A DNA stretch of 64,000 nt, from assembly GCA_963971575.1 (NCBI GenBank), contig OZ020616.1, positions 2,810,924 through 2,874,923 of the forward strand, read 5' to 3'. Shown here piece by piece: positions 46,801-53,870 of this stretch. The notes beneath the pieces are model-generated. The model did not search any database. It saw only the letters and a program-made list of their open reading frames with translations, and was not told the DNA's origin. The position numbers were made by a program, and so were the translations under genes. Every line of letters starts with the position of its first letter. Position 1 is the first letter of the stretch. This DNA comes from Liopterus haemorrhoidalis (taxonomy: Eukaryota; Arthropoda; Insecta; Coleoptera; Dytiscidae).

Positions 46801-49800
46801 AAACTATGAACTATCTATTTTAAAGGTTTATTTTATTACATAATGTTAAAGATAAAATAATATTTTAGTAAGTACTTCAATGATAATGAAGTGGAACTTA
46901 CAGTAGTGTGAATAAACACAGAAAACGCACGTAGCACATATATACAGGGTGATTTTTAAGTCTTGTTATTGAAAATGTAAGATTTGCGTTTTCAATTTAA
47001 CTCTTTCGTTTCGAGAAGCGTATCTGTACGTCTTCAATTTCTAAGAACCATTTCACAAAAAAAACTCACGTGTACCCAGTGTTTTAATCTATTTTTTTAT
47101 GATATTATTTCGATCTATCTAATTCGATGTCAAAATACATATAATATAAAAAATCAGTTGTGGCCACCACAGGACCGACCGCCATCGTAAAGTACTTATA
47201 TAAAATACATTCTAGCAGCAGAGTAGAAATAATTTGGCCTAATATTTTCTAACACAGATATTATTTATCATGATCATGGAAACGTAATAATAATAATAAT
47301 AAATTTATTGATCTAAATATTTTACAATAATAATAATAAATAATTAAGTAAACATTTGTATTAACAAAATAATTTTTATCTAATATATCTAACAAATTTA
47401 TATCAACTAATAAGAAGTAGGGATTACTACATCTTACACCCAAATCTTATAACTAAAATTTACATAAAGCATAACATTGACATAAAGAAGAAAAACTTTA
47501 CTCTTTAAAATATTGAAACACTTTGAATTTAAATTGTTTTATGCTTACAGAATTTTTAATCTGGTCTGGCAAAGCATTATATTCATTACACCCTCTGAAA
47601 AATACGGAGTTCATTGTGGATTTTAAGTTAGTTTTTTTAGTATGAATGTTGGACTTATTGCGAGTATTATAATTGTGGACTTCAAAATTATAATTTATAA
47701 ACTTTGTTAAATAGTTAGGCTCACCTCGTACAATTTTAAATATAAAAATTAAAGTTAGTATTTTTAATTTATCTTTAACATTAATAAAATTTAAAGTATT
47801 TAGCATCAGTTTAATGGGTGTAAGGCGTCCACAATGTAGAATTATACGCATTCCTCTATTTTGAAGTTTTTGAAGAGCTTCTTTACTACTATTATCTAAA
47901 AGGTATAAAACACTTGCACAATAATCAAAATGAGGTTGGATTATAGATTTAAAAATTAACGTTTTAGTCCAACATGACAAATGTTTCGATATTCTAGAGA
48001 AGAAATAAAGTTTCTTCTTTATTTTTTTATAAATAAAACTAAAATGGCTTTTAAAAGTTAAGCAACAATCTAACATAAAACCTAAGTATTTAAATTCTGA
48101 TACAAATTCAATATCTTCACCGTTACAATTTAAATTACATAGAGTATTTATTTCTACCAATGAGTATTTATGTTTTGTTGCAATAATCATGGCTTTTGTT
48201 TTTTTTACATTCAGTTTTAATTTATTGCAAATAAAATATTTCTCAATCTTATCTAGCTCATTCTGCATACGTTTAACTGCGTTGGTTAAGTTGCTATCTG
48301 TAATGGCTAAAAGTGTATCATCTGCATACAGATTTACAAAATCACAGTCAGTTGCCATACTGATATCATTCAAATAAATAATGAAAAGCAGAGGGCCTAT
48401 CACACTTCCCTGAGGAATTCCCAACTTGTTGAAACGAAGAGAGCTGAAACTATGATTGATTTTGGTCCTCTGCGTTCTGCCATTTAAGTAATCACTCAAC
48501 CAGTCTAAAACTATACCATCAATTCCATACAATTGCAACTTTTTTAGGAGAATTTCTCTATTTATAGTTTCAAAGGCGCGCCTTAGATCCAGAAATACTG
48601 CAATGATATATTTGTTATCGTCTAGAGATTGTTTCCATTCAGTAATGGTAAGTTGTAGTGAAGTCTCACATGAAAAACCGGGTCTGAATCCCGATTGGTT
48701 ACCCATAAAAAATGCATTTTCATTAAAATATTTTAATATTTGGTTATATGCAGCAATTTCTAAAATTTTTTCCATAGTTGGTAGGGTATTTATTGGCCTA
48801 AAGTCGCATGCATTATTTGAGTTTTTAACCTTAGCAATAGGTACGATCGTACTAGTTTTAAGTAAATCTGGAAATTTGCCAGTTTCTAGTGAAGTATTGA
48901 CAAAGTGAAGTATGACATGTCCAATAACTTGAAAAATACTTTTTATAATTTTGCCATTTAATAACTCGTAAACATTGAATTTGTTATTAATTTTACCAAT
49001 AATTTCTTTCAGATCTTTCATTTCTAATTTAACAAAGCGATTAAAATTGCTTAAAACATTTAACTGTCTAATATTATCATAAGGATCATCTTCACTATTT
49101 GAAATACTATCAATAATCTCCTCTACACTTGAAATGAAATAGGCATTGAAATGTTCCGCTTTATCTACGTCATCCGAACAAGAAACAAAATTATTGTTAG
49201 AAATAGGAAACAAAATTTCTCTTATGGAATTCCTACAATTTTTATTACTACCTACTAATTCTTTTAGAGTTTTCCACATTTTATCTGAGTTATTTTTTTG
49301 TTTATCAATTTTGTTTGAGTAATACCTGTCTTTCTTCTGTTTAAGTATGTTAACTACTTTATTACGCAATTTTTTATAATCATTCCATTTACAGATTTTA
49401 GTACCACGATCTGCATAAAAGAAATTCTTATAAGCCATATCTCTTTCTTTAGTTAATAATATTATTTCATTATCGTACCAGGGTAATTTATTTTTAACTG
49501 ATTCAATATTTTTTATAGGTGCAACATTATCAATAACACTACTGCAATTTAAGTTTATATTATCTAAAATGTTATTTATATCTGTAGATTTTAATTGCCA
49601 TATTTTATCAATAAGTTCATTGTTTATTTTTCGTAAATTTACTTCATTCAAGTTTCTATATGATTTCATTGAATTTTTATTATTTATATTGTGTAACTGG
49701 ATACTATCGCTATAAACATCAATACACAGGTGATCAGAGATTGGTGTTTTTAATACATTAGCAATAAGATTAGTATTTGTTAAGACATAATCAATTAAAG

Positions 49801-51820
49801 TACTAGACGTTGCTGTTATTCTTGTTGGTTCAGTTACTAGTTGATCCATTCCTAAAACCTGACACATACTTTTAAACTTATTTACATAGAATGAATCTTC
49901 AAAAAAATTTAAATTAAAGTCACCAATAAGGACAAAACGTTCATAAGTTGCTGTATAAAGTTCGCACCATTCTTCAACTTCTTGTAAAAAAGGGGGGATA
50001 CTTGCACTGGGGGAGTGATACACTACACCTATACACCATATTTCGTTAACAATTTTAACTTTACAAACTAAGCACCACCAATTCCCTTTGTTCACATAGG
50101 TTTCAACATTACATAATTGTAATTTATTATTTAAATATACTAATACACCGCCAGTCCTCCTATTTTCAGAATCACACCGCAAACACACATAGTTATCAAT
50201 TTCAAGTTCATTGTCCATAAATTCAGATGTAGTTCGAGTTTCACTCAACAATATCACAGATGGATTAGATGTCCTTACGTAATTTAAGAGCTCATCTTTA
50301 TGAGCCGGAAAGCTTTGTATATTAGTGTAGAATACATGGAATCTATGAACAGAATTTTGCGTTAATAGTTTTTTGGCTTATCTACGATGGTTGGTACATT
50401 CCTGATGTATTTAATTGTCTTTGTATCATCTCCAGATGCAATAATATCATGTAATTGTTGCTTCACATTAAGAAAATATTGTCTCTGCATCTTAGTTTGA
50501 TCAGAGAAAATACGTACGGTACGGCTGTTTATTTTATTTTTATTTTTGAGAACGTGAGTGGCTAAATATTCTCTATCAAATATGACTTTAATTGGCCTAA
50601 TTTTTCCTGCCACGAATTTACCCAATCTAATACATTTAAAATTAACATTATCTAAGCCGGTCGTATTAATTATTTCAGTTGTTTCCCTTATATCTGATTG
50701 AATTCTTTCTTGCATATTAGTAGAATCAGGCTCAGTGACATTGAACATAACAACATTTCGTGTACGTATTTGTCGGTCTTGAATCTCCGCAATAATTTGT
50801 TCATTATCAACTTGGTAGTGAGTAGTATTATTTATATTATTACTTTTCAGAGCTTTAATGTCGTTCTGAAGATCTGTGATCATTTTTTTTAGTTCATGAA
50901 TAGCCGCACTTTGATGATACTTGCAGTTATCACAGCAATAACTAATCTTCCTATCTGCTGCTTTCAGACATTGGATCTCTGTTCTACTTAATAAAGTACA
51001 AGTCGAATGTATATAATTTTGGCATGAGTCGCACTTAATTTCCTTACTTGGATTTATTAAGTCTTCTTTGCAACTAATGCAAGCTAATTTTTGATTATTG
51101 GATTGCATATTTATTTCTTAAATTTGACCTCTGTTAAATATGCAAAAGAATATACACACCAATATTGTTGGTAACTGGTTGATTAAAAGTCAGGCGGTAG
51201 TACTGACTTATCTTGTCTTGAAATTTGGTCCTAACTTGCAACTTGAAGTTTAATAGAAATAACACAAATATATTTATTTAAATCGTGCTAATGACTATAA
51301 TAGATGGTACACAGATATAGTTTTTAGTATAAAGTTTGTATACGTACATTAACTTAACACTGTAAATATTATTTTTTTAAACTTCGTTAAATTTTGTTAA
51401 TAAAAACACAATTTATCATCACAGTTAGTAAAACACGTGTTTACCGTATTATGCCGTTTTTTTTTTATTCAATTCACGTTACATATAAGTACAAAAAATT
51501 TCGAAAAATTTTACAAAAACTATTCGAAATTTTTCGTTTTATCAAAAAACTTCTCAAATAAAAGTTATTTGTTATTGATTTATAGCAACTTTTATTCAAT
51601 ATTTTTTTTCGAAATATTTTTCTGTTGCTGAATATTCGCAAAAATCTTAAAATCGACACTAGTAAACTCCTATTTCTAGTCAACCGATTTTTACCAAAAG
51701 TTGATCAACTTGTGCCATTGCAACAATCCATGGCAGAAGCTTAAATATGAAGTTTCATAAAAATCCTTGCTCCTTGCTTCAGCCGAATTTGCTCTGCACG
51801 TGTACACAGACGGACAGACG

Positions 51821-51863
<43 letters not shown>

Positions 51864-53870
51864 GGACGGACGGACGGACAGACAGACACACCGACAGACA
51901 TCATGCTAAAAATAGTCAAAACGTTATGTAGGGACCTCAATTCGTGGAGATCCATCGAAATCTCGAAATGTCAAAATCGGTATGATCACAATACCTCCCT
52001 TATATATGTTGACGGTCGGTAAAAATCGATTAAAACAATGAAATTATAACTAAATTGTTTTCAAACCACTTGATATTTTTATAATGAATAGTTTACATAT
52101 TATATTAAATAAAAATGATCGTCAGCTGCCGACATAACGGGGTAAAGATCGTCAGTTACATCAGTGATTACATTATAAAATGCTTAGGCTAAATGCCCGC
52201 TCAGCAATTATAATCCCTCATCTGACGGTCATACCCCCATTGTGAAAACAGCTGATTGTTATTATTATTCTAATTATATATTAAGTTCGATGTATAAGTT
52301 TCATTGAATTTGAAATACATAATTTTTTTTATTACAAGCGACTGATATATACTCTCCCACTACGCACACAGCTGACTTTTTTTATTGCTTCCTCCGTTCC
52401 AAATAAGTGTCCGATTTTAGTTCTTTTAATGGATTATTGAAATAATGAAATCAAATGTATCAGTAGTTATTTATTTAAATTAGTCCTCGATTTGTGTTTC
52501 TTTAACGCTATTCAATCATTACGACACAAAGAGTCTCCGTCCAGTATTGATGAACTGATTGCGGCCGTGCATAAAACATGGGATGAAATAACCGCAGAAA
52601 AACTGGATAATTGTTTTCATTACACTGCAGAAGTGTATAGAATTGACCATGCTTCATAGAGGAGCCAACGATTAAAAACTTCCTCACATTTAGTTTAGCT
52701 GTGAAAATATACGTTATATATCCCTTTGCATATTTTTTTTTATGTAATTGGACATTTATTTTGGAACAAATAAAATTCCTAAATCGGACACTTATTTTGG
52801 AACGGAGGGAGTATTATTATTATGACTTAAACAATAACTGTGCAAATTTTAAAGTGGCTTAAAATGACTTTTGTATTTTTTTTTTGCAAGTTGTAGATTT
52901 TTTCACGACCAGCCCCACCATTTCCAACGCAGCTGACGCTTAACATCAACTTACTACCCGAAAGGAATAATTTCCAATAGGAATCAATCGGGATGAAATG
53001 ACCAGGTCACTTGCAACGCTGCCTCCCGGACTATTAGAGAAAATACATCGCGTATTTTCTACAAATGCATTGGATAAATAGATATAATTTCGTGTTATCC
53101 CAATTATCTATACCTAATATAACCCTGGACAATAATTTTATGTTATCTTAAAATTTACAATATTTTAGAAAAAATAAATATAAATTTTTGCAATCTCTGA
53201 TTTAGTTCAAGTGTCAATCCTCACGTGAAATGACATAATATCTAACACACTTGACATTTGACATAAATTACCATATGTATTTTAAAAAGAACAATCTAGA
53301 GGAGCTCTAGTAAGAAATAATCAAGCTAAAAATAACTATTCTACTATTATCCCAAGTAAGATAATAAATGAAATATCATTCTACAGATTAAGTAATATTT
53401 ATCAGCACAAATAAATACGTCTACGTGTTCAATAAACTGCTAAAATTTTGAATATTTGATTGTATTTTACTTAATAATCATTTTTGCTTAGTCACTTATC
53501 ATAATTTAAAAAAAAAAACTTAAAAAACAGTAAAATAGGACATAAAGATTAGCCTTTGTACGTAAATAATTATCACGTAAAATATTTAACAAAAATTATA
53601 CATATTTATAAAAAAATTATGCCAATAACCTTACTAATACAGGTAAACACACGTTAGAATAAATAAAAGAACAATAAAAACAACCCTACATCTTCCCAAT
53701 TTAAATTTTCTAGTCAGTATAATACAAAATAAGTAAATATAATTAAGTAATTGCCTTACTTCATTTAAAAATGCAGTCACATCATATACATTATTGTGAA
53801 TAACAATCCAAGTAGAGCTACTGTCAAGATGCTTTTTAACTTCAGCGTATGTAAATTGTTTGGTTGCCAT
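34437..53870 (-). CDS. Cyt-b5: cytochrome b5, tail-anchored, complete, with a 17.4-kb first intron
   Basis: Three exons on the minus strand: 53870-53760, 36351-36152 and 34512-34437 (TAG at 34437-34439). Phases agree and give 128 residues, close to the usual 130-135 for ER cytochrome b5. It carries electrons from NADH-b5 or P450 reductase to desaturases and P450s on the ER membrane. Exon 1 encodes [20 protein letters not shown] and [17 protein letters not shown]. Exon 2 begins [20 protein letters not shown], with heme-ligand His38 in HPGG and His62 in DVGHSSDA. Exon 3 gives the C-terminal hydrophobic anchor [19 protein letters not shown]. Splice sites are GT/AG (donors GTAAGG and GTACAAG). 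Intron 1 (36352-53759) is filled with transposons, including a LINE in sense orientation. No lesion is seen in the exons. Confidence 0.94.
34783..35300. mobile_element. truncated copy of the 17.8-kb Tc1/IS630 element
   Basis: It matches 17813-17890 (TAGTCGGATTGCTGATAGGT to CAATACTA, then TATGCTTTTTCTGTC) and is split by the MITE at 34839-35241. The remainder of the element is not found downstream. It lies in cytochrome b5 intron 2. Confidence 0.75.
34839..35241. mobile_element. about 403-bp Tc1-type MITE (CAGTCTGTTCC family), copy 1
   Basis: Ends CAGTCTGTTCCAAACGGTTA and CTAACCGTTTGGAACAGAG, TA-flanked. The uninterrupted host sequence (CAATACTATATGC) is seen at 17870, confirming the insertion. 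Related copies are at 44689-45093 and 60643-61045, plus a truncated one at 45840-46180. Confidence 0.85.
35405..35490 (+). repeat. dispersed CAGA repeat, fragment
   Basis: GACGGACAGACCGACAGACA followed by CATCATGCTAAAAATAGTC and AAAACGTTATGTAGGGACCT, the central part of the family. It breaks off in the GGAGATTCGTGG region. Confidence 0.8.
35490..36062. repeat. AT-rich element with AATTGATCAATT palindromes
   Basis: CAATTTATTGATAAAC and AATTAATTGATCAATTTTTT blocks recur in both orientations. Related pieces are at 4767-4860 and 45659-45840, where GTGGGTTTTACACGATTCA marks one end. Confidence 0.5.
36370..37860. other. cytochrome b5 intron 1, section without recognised element
   Basis: AT-rich. 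The longest frame is 120 codons on the minus strand (36896-37258). It starts with GTG rather than ATG and matches no family I recognise. Confidence 0.4.
37861..38633. mobile_element. DNA element with AGGGGAAACTT inverted ends
   Basis: The left end ATAGGGGAAACTTTTTAAG and right end AGGAAGTTTCCCCTAT are complementary. The right 240 bp recur at 41787-42029 as a direct repeat with the same end. No transposase is recognised. Confidence 0.65.
39060..39240 (+). pseudogene. Tc1/IS630-like transposase C-terminus, remnant
   Basis: [20 protein letters not shown] is readable, matching the NPIELIW block of the transposase at 18371 with the third catalytic Glu. The frame then shifts and stops. Upstream sequence from 38870 may be older parts of the same gene. 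Confidence 0.6.
39715..39935. repeat. low-copy repeat fragments (AGGACATGTCCGGGGAAA)
   Basis: GGCGACGCTAGTGGGGG at 39742 and ACATGTCCGGGGAAAATAGA followed by GGTAACCCTAA look like decayed ends of DNA elements related to the GGGTGACCAT family. Boundaries are not clear. Confidence 0.3.
40448..41739 (-). mobile_element. Tc1 element, 1292 bp
   Basis: The ends CACTACCGCTCAAAAGTTTG and CAAACTTTTGAGCGGTAGTG are perfect inverted repeats of about 28 bp with TA on both sides (40446-40447, 41740-41741). This is the classical Tc1-family terminus. It carries a minus-strand transposase. Confidence 0.95.
40610..41540 (-). pseudogene. Tc1 transposase (DD34E), N-terminal lesion
   Basis: The 249-codon frame 41359-40610 holds the DDE domain: VLWTDESKF (first Asp), LQQDNDLKH (second Asp) and [15 protein letters not shown] (catalytic Glu). 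The paired-like DNA-binding part continues upstream ([23 protein letters not shown]) but contains a TAA after KA (about 41450). Beyond that the text jumps, so most of the first helix-turn-helix is missing. An intact family member has about 340 residues. The element is not autonomous. Confidence 0.85.
41787..42029. repeat. second copy of the AGGGGAAACTT element's right end
   Basis: About 240 bp matching 38393-38633, including CACGATTTACATTGCGGCAC and CCACCAGATGTCAGGGCGC, and ending at TTTCCCCTAT. The left part of the element is absent. Confidence 0.9.
42836..42945. repeat. tandem repeat, about 32-bp unit, three copies
   Basis: AGCCAATCACGGGAGAGGGT, GTCAGCCAATCAAGAGACAG and AGCGAATCAGGGGACAGG are successive variants, joined by TGTCACCTGT-like spacers. 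Confidence 0.8.
43327..44055 (+). repeat. dispersed CAGA repeat, long copy with an inverted 5' segment
   Basis: 43584-44055 matches the 57.3-kb copy in order, through the TTGATCAACTCGTGCC block, microsatellite, TAGGGACCTCAATTCG and GGTATGATCACAATACC to GACGGTCGGTAA. The first 256 bases (43327-43583, GGTCCTGTGGTGGCCACAGC) are the reverse complement of the corresponding 57.3-kb segment. Confidence 0.85.
43767..43925. repeat. CAGA/CGGA compound microsatellite
   Basis: About 160 bases of ACAG units interrupted by CGGACGGA, with an irregular 16-24-base higher period. All frames are open on both strands, which creates repetitive Cys-Leu-Ser-Val and Thr-Asp-Arg-Gln frames of no coding value. Confidence 0.98.
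44689..45093. mobile_element. CAGTCTGTTCC-family MITE, copy 2
   Basis: About 405 bp with ends CAGTCTGTTCCAAACGATTA and CTAACCGTTTGGAACAGACT, TA-flanked. It has the same orientation and interior as the copies at 34839 and 60643. TAGGCAAC occurs just outside both ends. Confidence 0.9.
45420..45600 (-). repeat. old, diverged copy of the dispersed CAGA repeat
   Basis: The order of blocks (CGGTCAACC, GTTTACTTGTGTC, TTTGCGAATGTTTCGTAACA, GAAAGTTGCTGTAC) follows the reverse complement of 51560-51700 at lower identity. There is no microsatellite. Confidence 0.6.
45840..46180. mobile_element. CAGTCTGTTCC-family MITE, truncated copy
   Basis: It starts TATTCCAAACGTTAAGGCGG and follows the other copies to AAACGGCCAAAAAGCACGAT, then breaks into a tRNA-like sequence. 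The right terminus is lost. Confidence 0.8.
46200..46312 (-). repeat. tRNA-like SINE head
   Basis: On the minus strand TAGCGTAGTGGTAACACATG fits an A box and D arm and CGCGTTCAGGCATGG a weak B box. The body runs into AAATTGTCCGGGC. Stems do not close, so it is not a working tRNA. Confidence 0.45.
46412..46675. mobile_element. about 262-bp palindromic MITE, copy 2
   Basis: Same ends and interior as 26661-26923, with only a few differences (for example AATAGCAG for AATACCAG). It lies in cytochrome b5 intron 1. Confidence 0.92.
47157..47285 (+). repeat. dispersed CAGA repeat, left part of a LINE-split copy
   Basis: TGTGGCCACCACAGGACCGA to TCATGATCATGGAAACGT matches 57352-57477. The remainder of this copy lies at 51476-52025. 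Confidence 0.9.
47498..50368 (-). CDS. LINE ORF2: endonuclease and reverse transcriptase, intact
   Basis: The frame is open from 50377 to the stop at 47498. From the slippery site it would give 956 residues. The apurinic-type endonuclease comes first: [11 protein letters not shown] (Asn), LLSETR (Glu), [18 protein letters not shown] (Asp, Asn), TLIDYVLTN and ISDHLCI (catalytic His). The reverse transcriptase follows: [45 protein letters not shown] and [10 protein letters not shown] (YADD active site). A thumb/C-terminal region ends in [11 protein letters not shown]. All catalytic motifs are present without stops. No ATG precedes the endonuclease motifs in this frame, which points to frameshift or reinitiation from ORF1. 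The closest family is CR1/jockey-like. Confidence 0.92.
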   Translation of the reverse strand, partial: LLTQNSVHRFHVFYTNIQSFPAHKDELLNYVRTSNPSVILLSETRTTSEFMDNELEIDNYVCLRCDSENRRTGGVLVYLNNKLQLCNVETYVNKGNWWCLVCKVKIVNEIWCIGVVYHSPSASIPPFLQEVEEWCELYTATYERFVLIGDFNLNFFEDSFYVNKFKSMCQVLGMDQLVTEPTRITATSSTLIDYVLTNTNLIANVLKTPISDHLCIDVYSDSIQLHNINNKNSMKSYRNLNEVNLRKINNELIDKIWQLKSTDINNILDNINLNCSSVIDNVAPIKNIESVKNKLPWYDNEIILLTKERDMAYKNFFYADRGTKICKWNDYKKLRNKVVNILKQKKDRYYSNKIDKQKNNSDKMWKTLKELVGSNKNCRNSIREILFPISNNNFVSCSDDVDKAEHFNAYFISSVEEIIDSISNSEDDPYDNIRQLNVLSNFNRFVKLEMKDLKEIIGKINNKFNVYELLNGKIIKSIFQVIGHVILHFVNTSLETGKFPDLLKTSTIVPIAKVKNSNNACDFRPINTLPTMEKILEIAAYNQILKYFNENAFFMGNQSGFRPGFSCETSLQLTITEWKQSLDDNKYIIAVFLDLRRAFETINREILLKKLQLYGIDGIVLDWLSDYLNGRTQRTKINHSFSSLRFNKLGIPQGSVIGPLLFIIYLNDISMATDCDFVNLYADDTLLAITDSNLTNAVKRMQNELDKIEKYFICNKLKLNVKKTKAMIIATKHKYSLVEINTLCNLNCNGEDIEFVSEFKYLGFMLDCCLTFKSHFSFIYKKIKKKLYFFSRISKHLSCWTKTLIFKSIIQPHFDYCASVLYLLDNSSKEALQKLQNRGMRIILHCGRLTPIKLMLNTLNFINVKDKLKILTLIFIFKIVRGEPNYLTKFINYNFEVHNYNTRNKSNIHTKKTNLKSTMNSVFFRGCNEYNALPDQIKNSVSIKQFKFKVFQYFKE
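50362..51108 (-). CDS. LINE ORF1: PHD-finger RNA-binding protein
   Basis: 248 residues from the ATG at 51108 to TAA at 50362-50364. A C4HC3 PHD-like zinc finger is at residues 10-62 (Cys10, 13, 26, 29, His34, Cys37, 59, 62). A coiled-coil stretch follows ([20 protein letters not shown]). The RRM/transposase-22-like domain contains [27 protein letters not shown] and [12 protein letters not shown]-type ORF1 is typical of the CR1 group, where it binds element RNA. It overlaps the ORF2 frame by about 16 bases. Confidence 0.85.
   Translation of the reverse strand: MQSNNQKLACISCKEDLINPSKEIKCDSCQNYIHSTCTLLSRTEIQCLKAADRKISYCCDNCKYHQSAAIHELKKMITDLQNDIKALKSNNINNTTHYQVDNEQIIAEIQDRQIRTRNVVMFNVTEPDSTNMQERIQSDIRETTEIINTTGLDNVNFKCIRLGKFVAGKIRPIKVIFDREYLATHVLKNKNKINSRTVRIFSDQTKMQRQYFLNVKQQLHDIIASGDDTKTIKYIRNVPTIVDKPKNY
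50368..50374 (-). promoter_or_regulatory. A AAA AAC slippery heptamer at the ORF1/ORF2 overlap
   Basis: In the ORF1 frame the codons are CCA AAA AAC TAT TAA. The heptamer A AAA AAC is in the canonical X XXY YYZ register. A -1 shift gives AAA AAA CTA TTA ACG, exactly the ORF2 frame. No strong stem is obvious in the next 10 bases; GCTCAT/ATGAGC could pair about 55 bases on. Confidence 0.65.
51476..52025 (+). repeat. dispersed CAGA repeat, right part of the LINE-split copy
   Basis: It continues from ACGTTACATATAAGTAC through the TTGATCAACTTGTGCC block and a roughly 70-base microsatellite (51807-51880) to GACGGTCGGTAAA. Order and orientation match the 57.3-kb copy. Confidence 0.92.
52388..52811 (+). 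mobile_element. Stowaway-like Tc1/mariner element with transposase tail
   Basis: The right end, read inward, is CTCCCTCCGTTCCAAAATAA and the left CTTCCTCCGTTCCAAATAAG; both go on with GTGTCCGATTTTAG-like sequence. TA follows the right end. CTCCCTCCGT is the known terminus of plant Stowaway elements. GGACATTTATTTTGGAAC and GGACACTTATTTTGGAAC form a subterminal direct repeat. A transposase C-terminal fragment lies inside at 52501-52659. Confidence 0.75.
52501..52659 (+). pseudogene. plant-mariner-like (DD39D-type) transposase C-terminus
   Basis: 53 codons read [20 protein letters not shown], then [17 protein letters not shown], before a TAG at 52657-52659. The FxAIQSLQ...IDELxxAV...KLxNxF pattern is what I know from the end of plant and oomycete mariner-like transposases. 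The catalytic domain has been deleted. Confidence 0.6.
52830..53633. other. cytochrome b5 intron 1, 5' section, nothing recognised
   Basis: AT-rich apart from a more balanced stretch at 52905-53050. No terminus, open frame or tRNA-like piece that I recognise. Confidence 0.4.

Larger units (their letters stand above)
47286..51475 (-). mobile_element. full-length CR1-like LINE, about 4.19 kb
   Basis: Two open frames on the minus strand are preceded by a 367-base 5' UTR and followed by a roughly 210-base 3' UTR ending in TAA/ATT repeats, as in CR1/L2-like elements. The borders follow from comparison with the uninterrupted repeat copy at 57345-57875. The target reads ACGTTACATATAAG there; here ACGT stands on both sides of the LINE. 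It inserted in sense orientation within cytochrome b5 intron 1. Confidence 0.88.
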
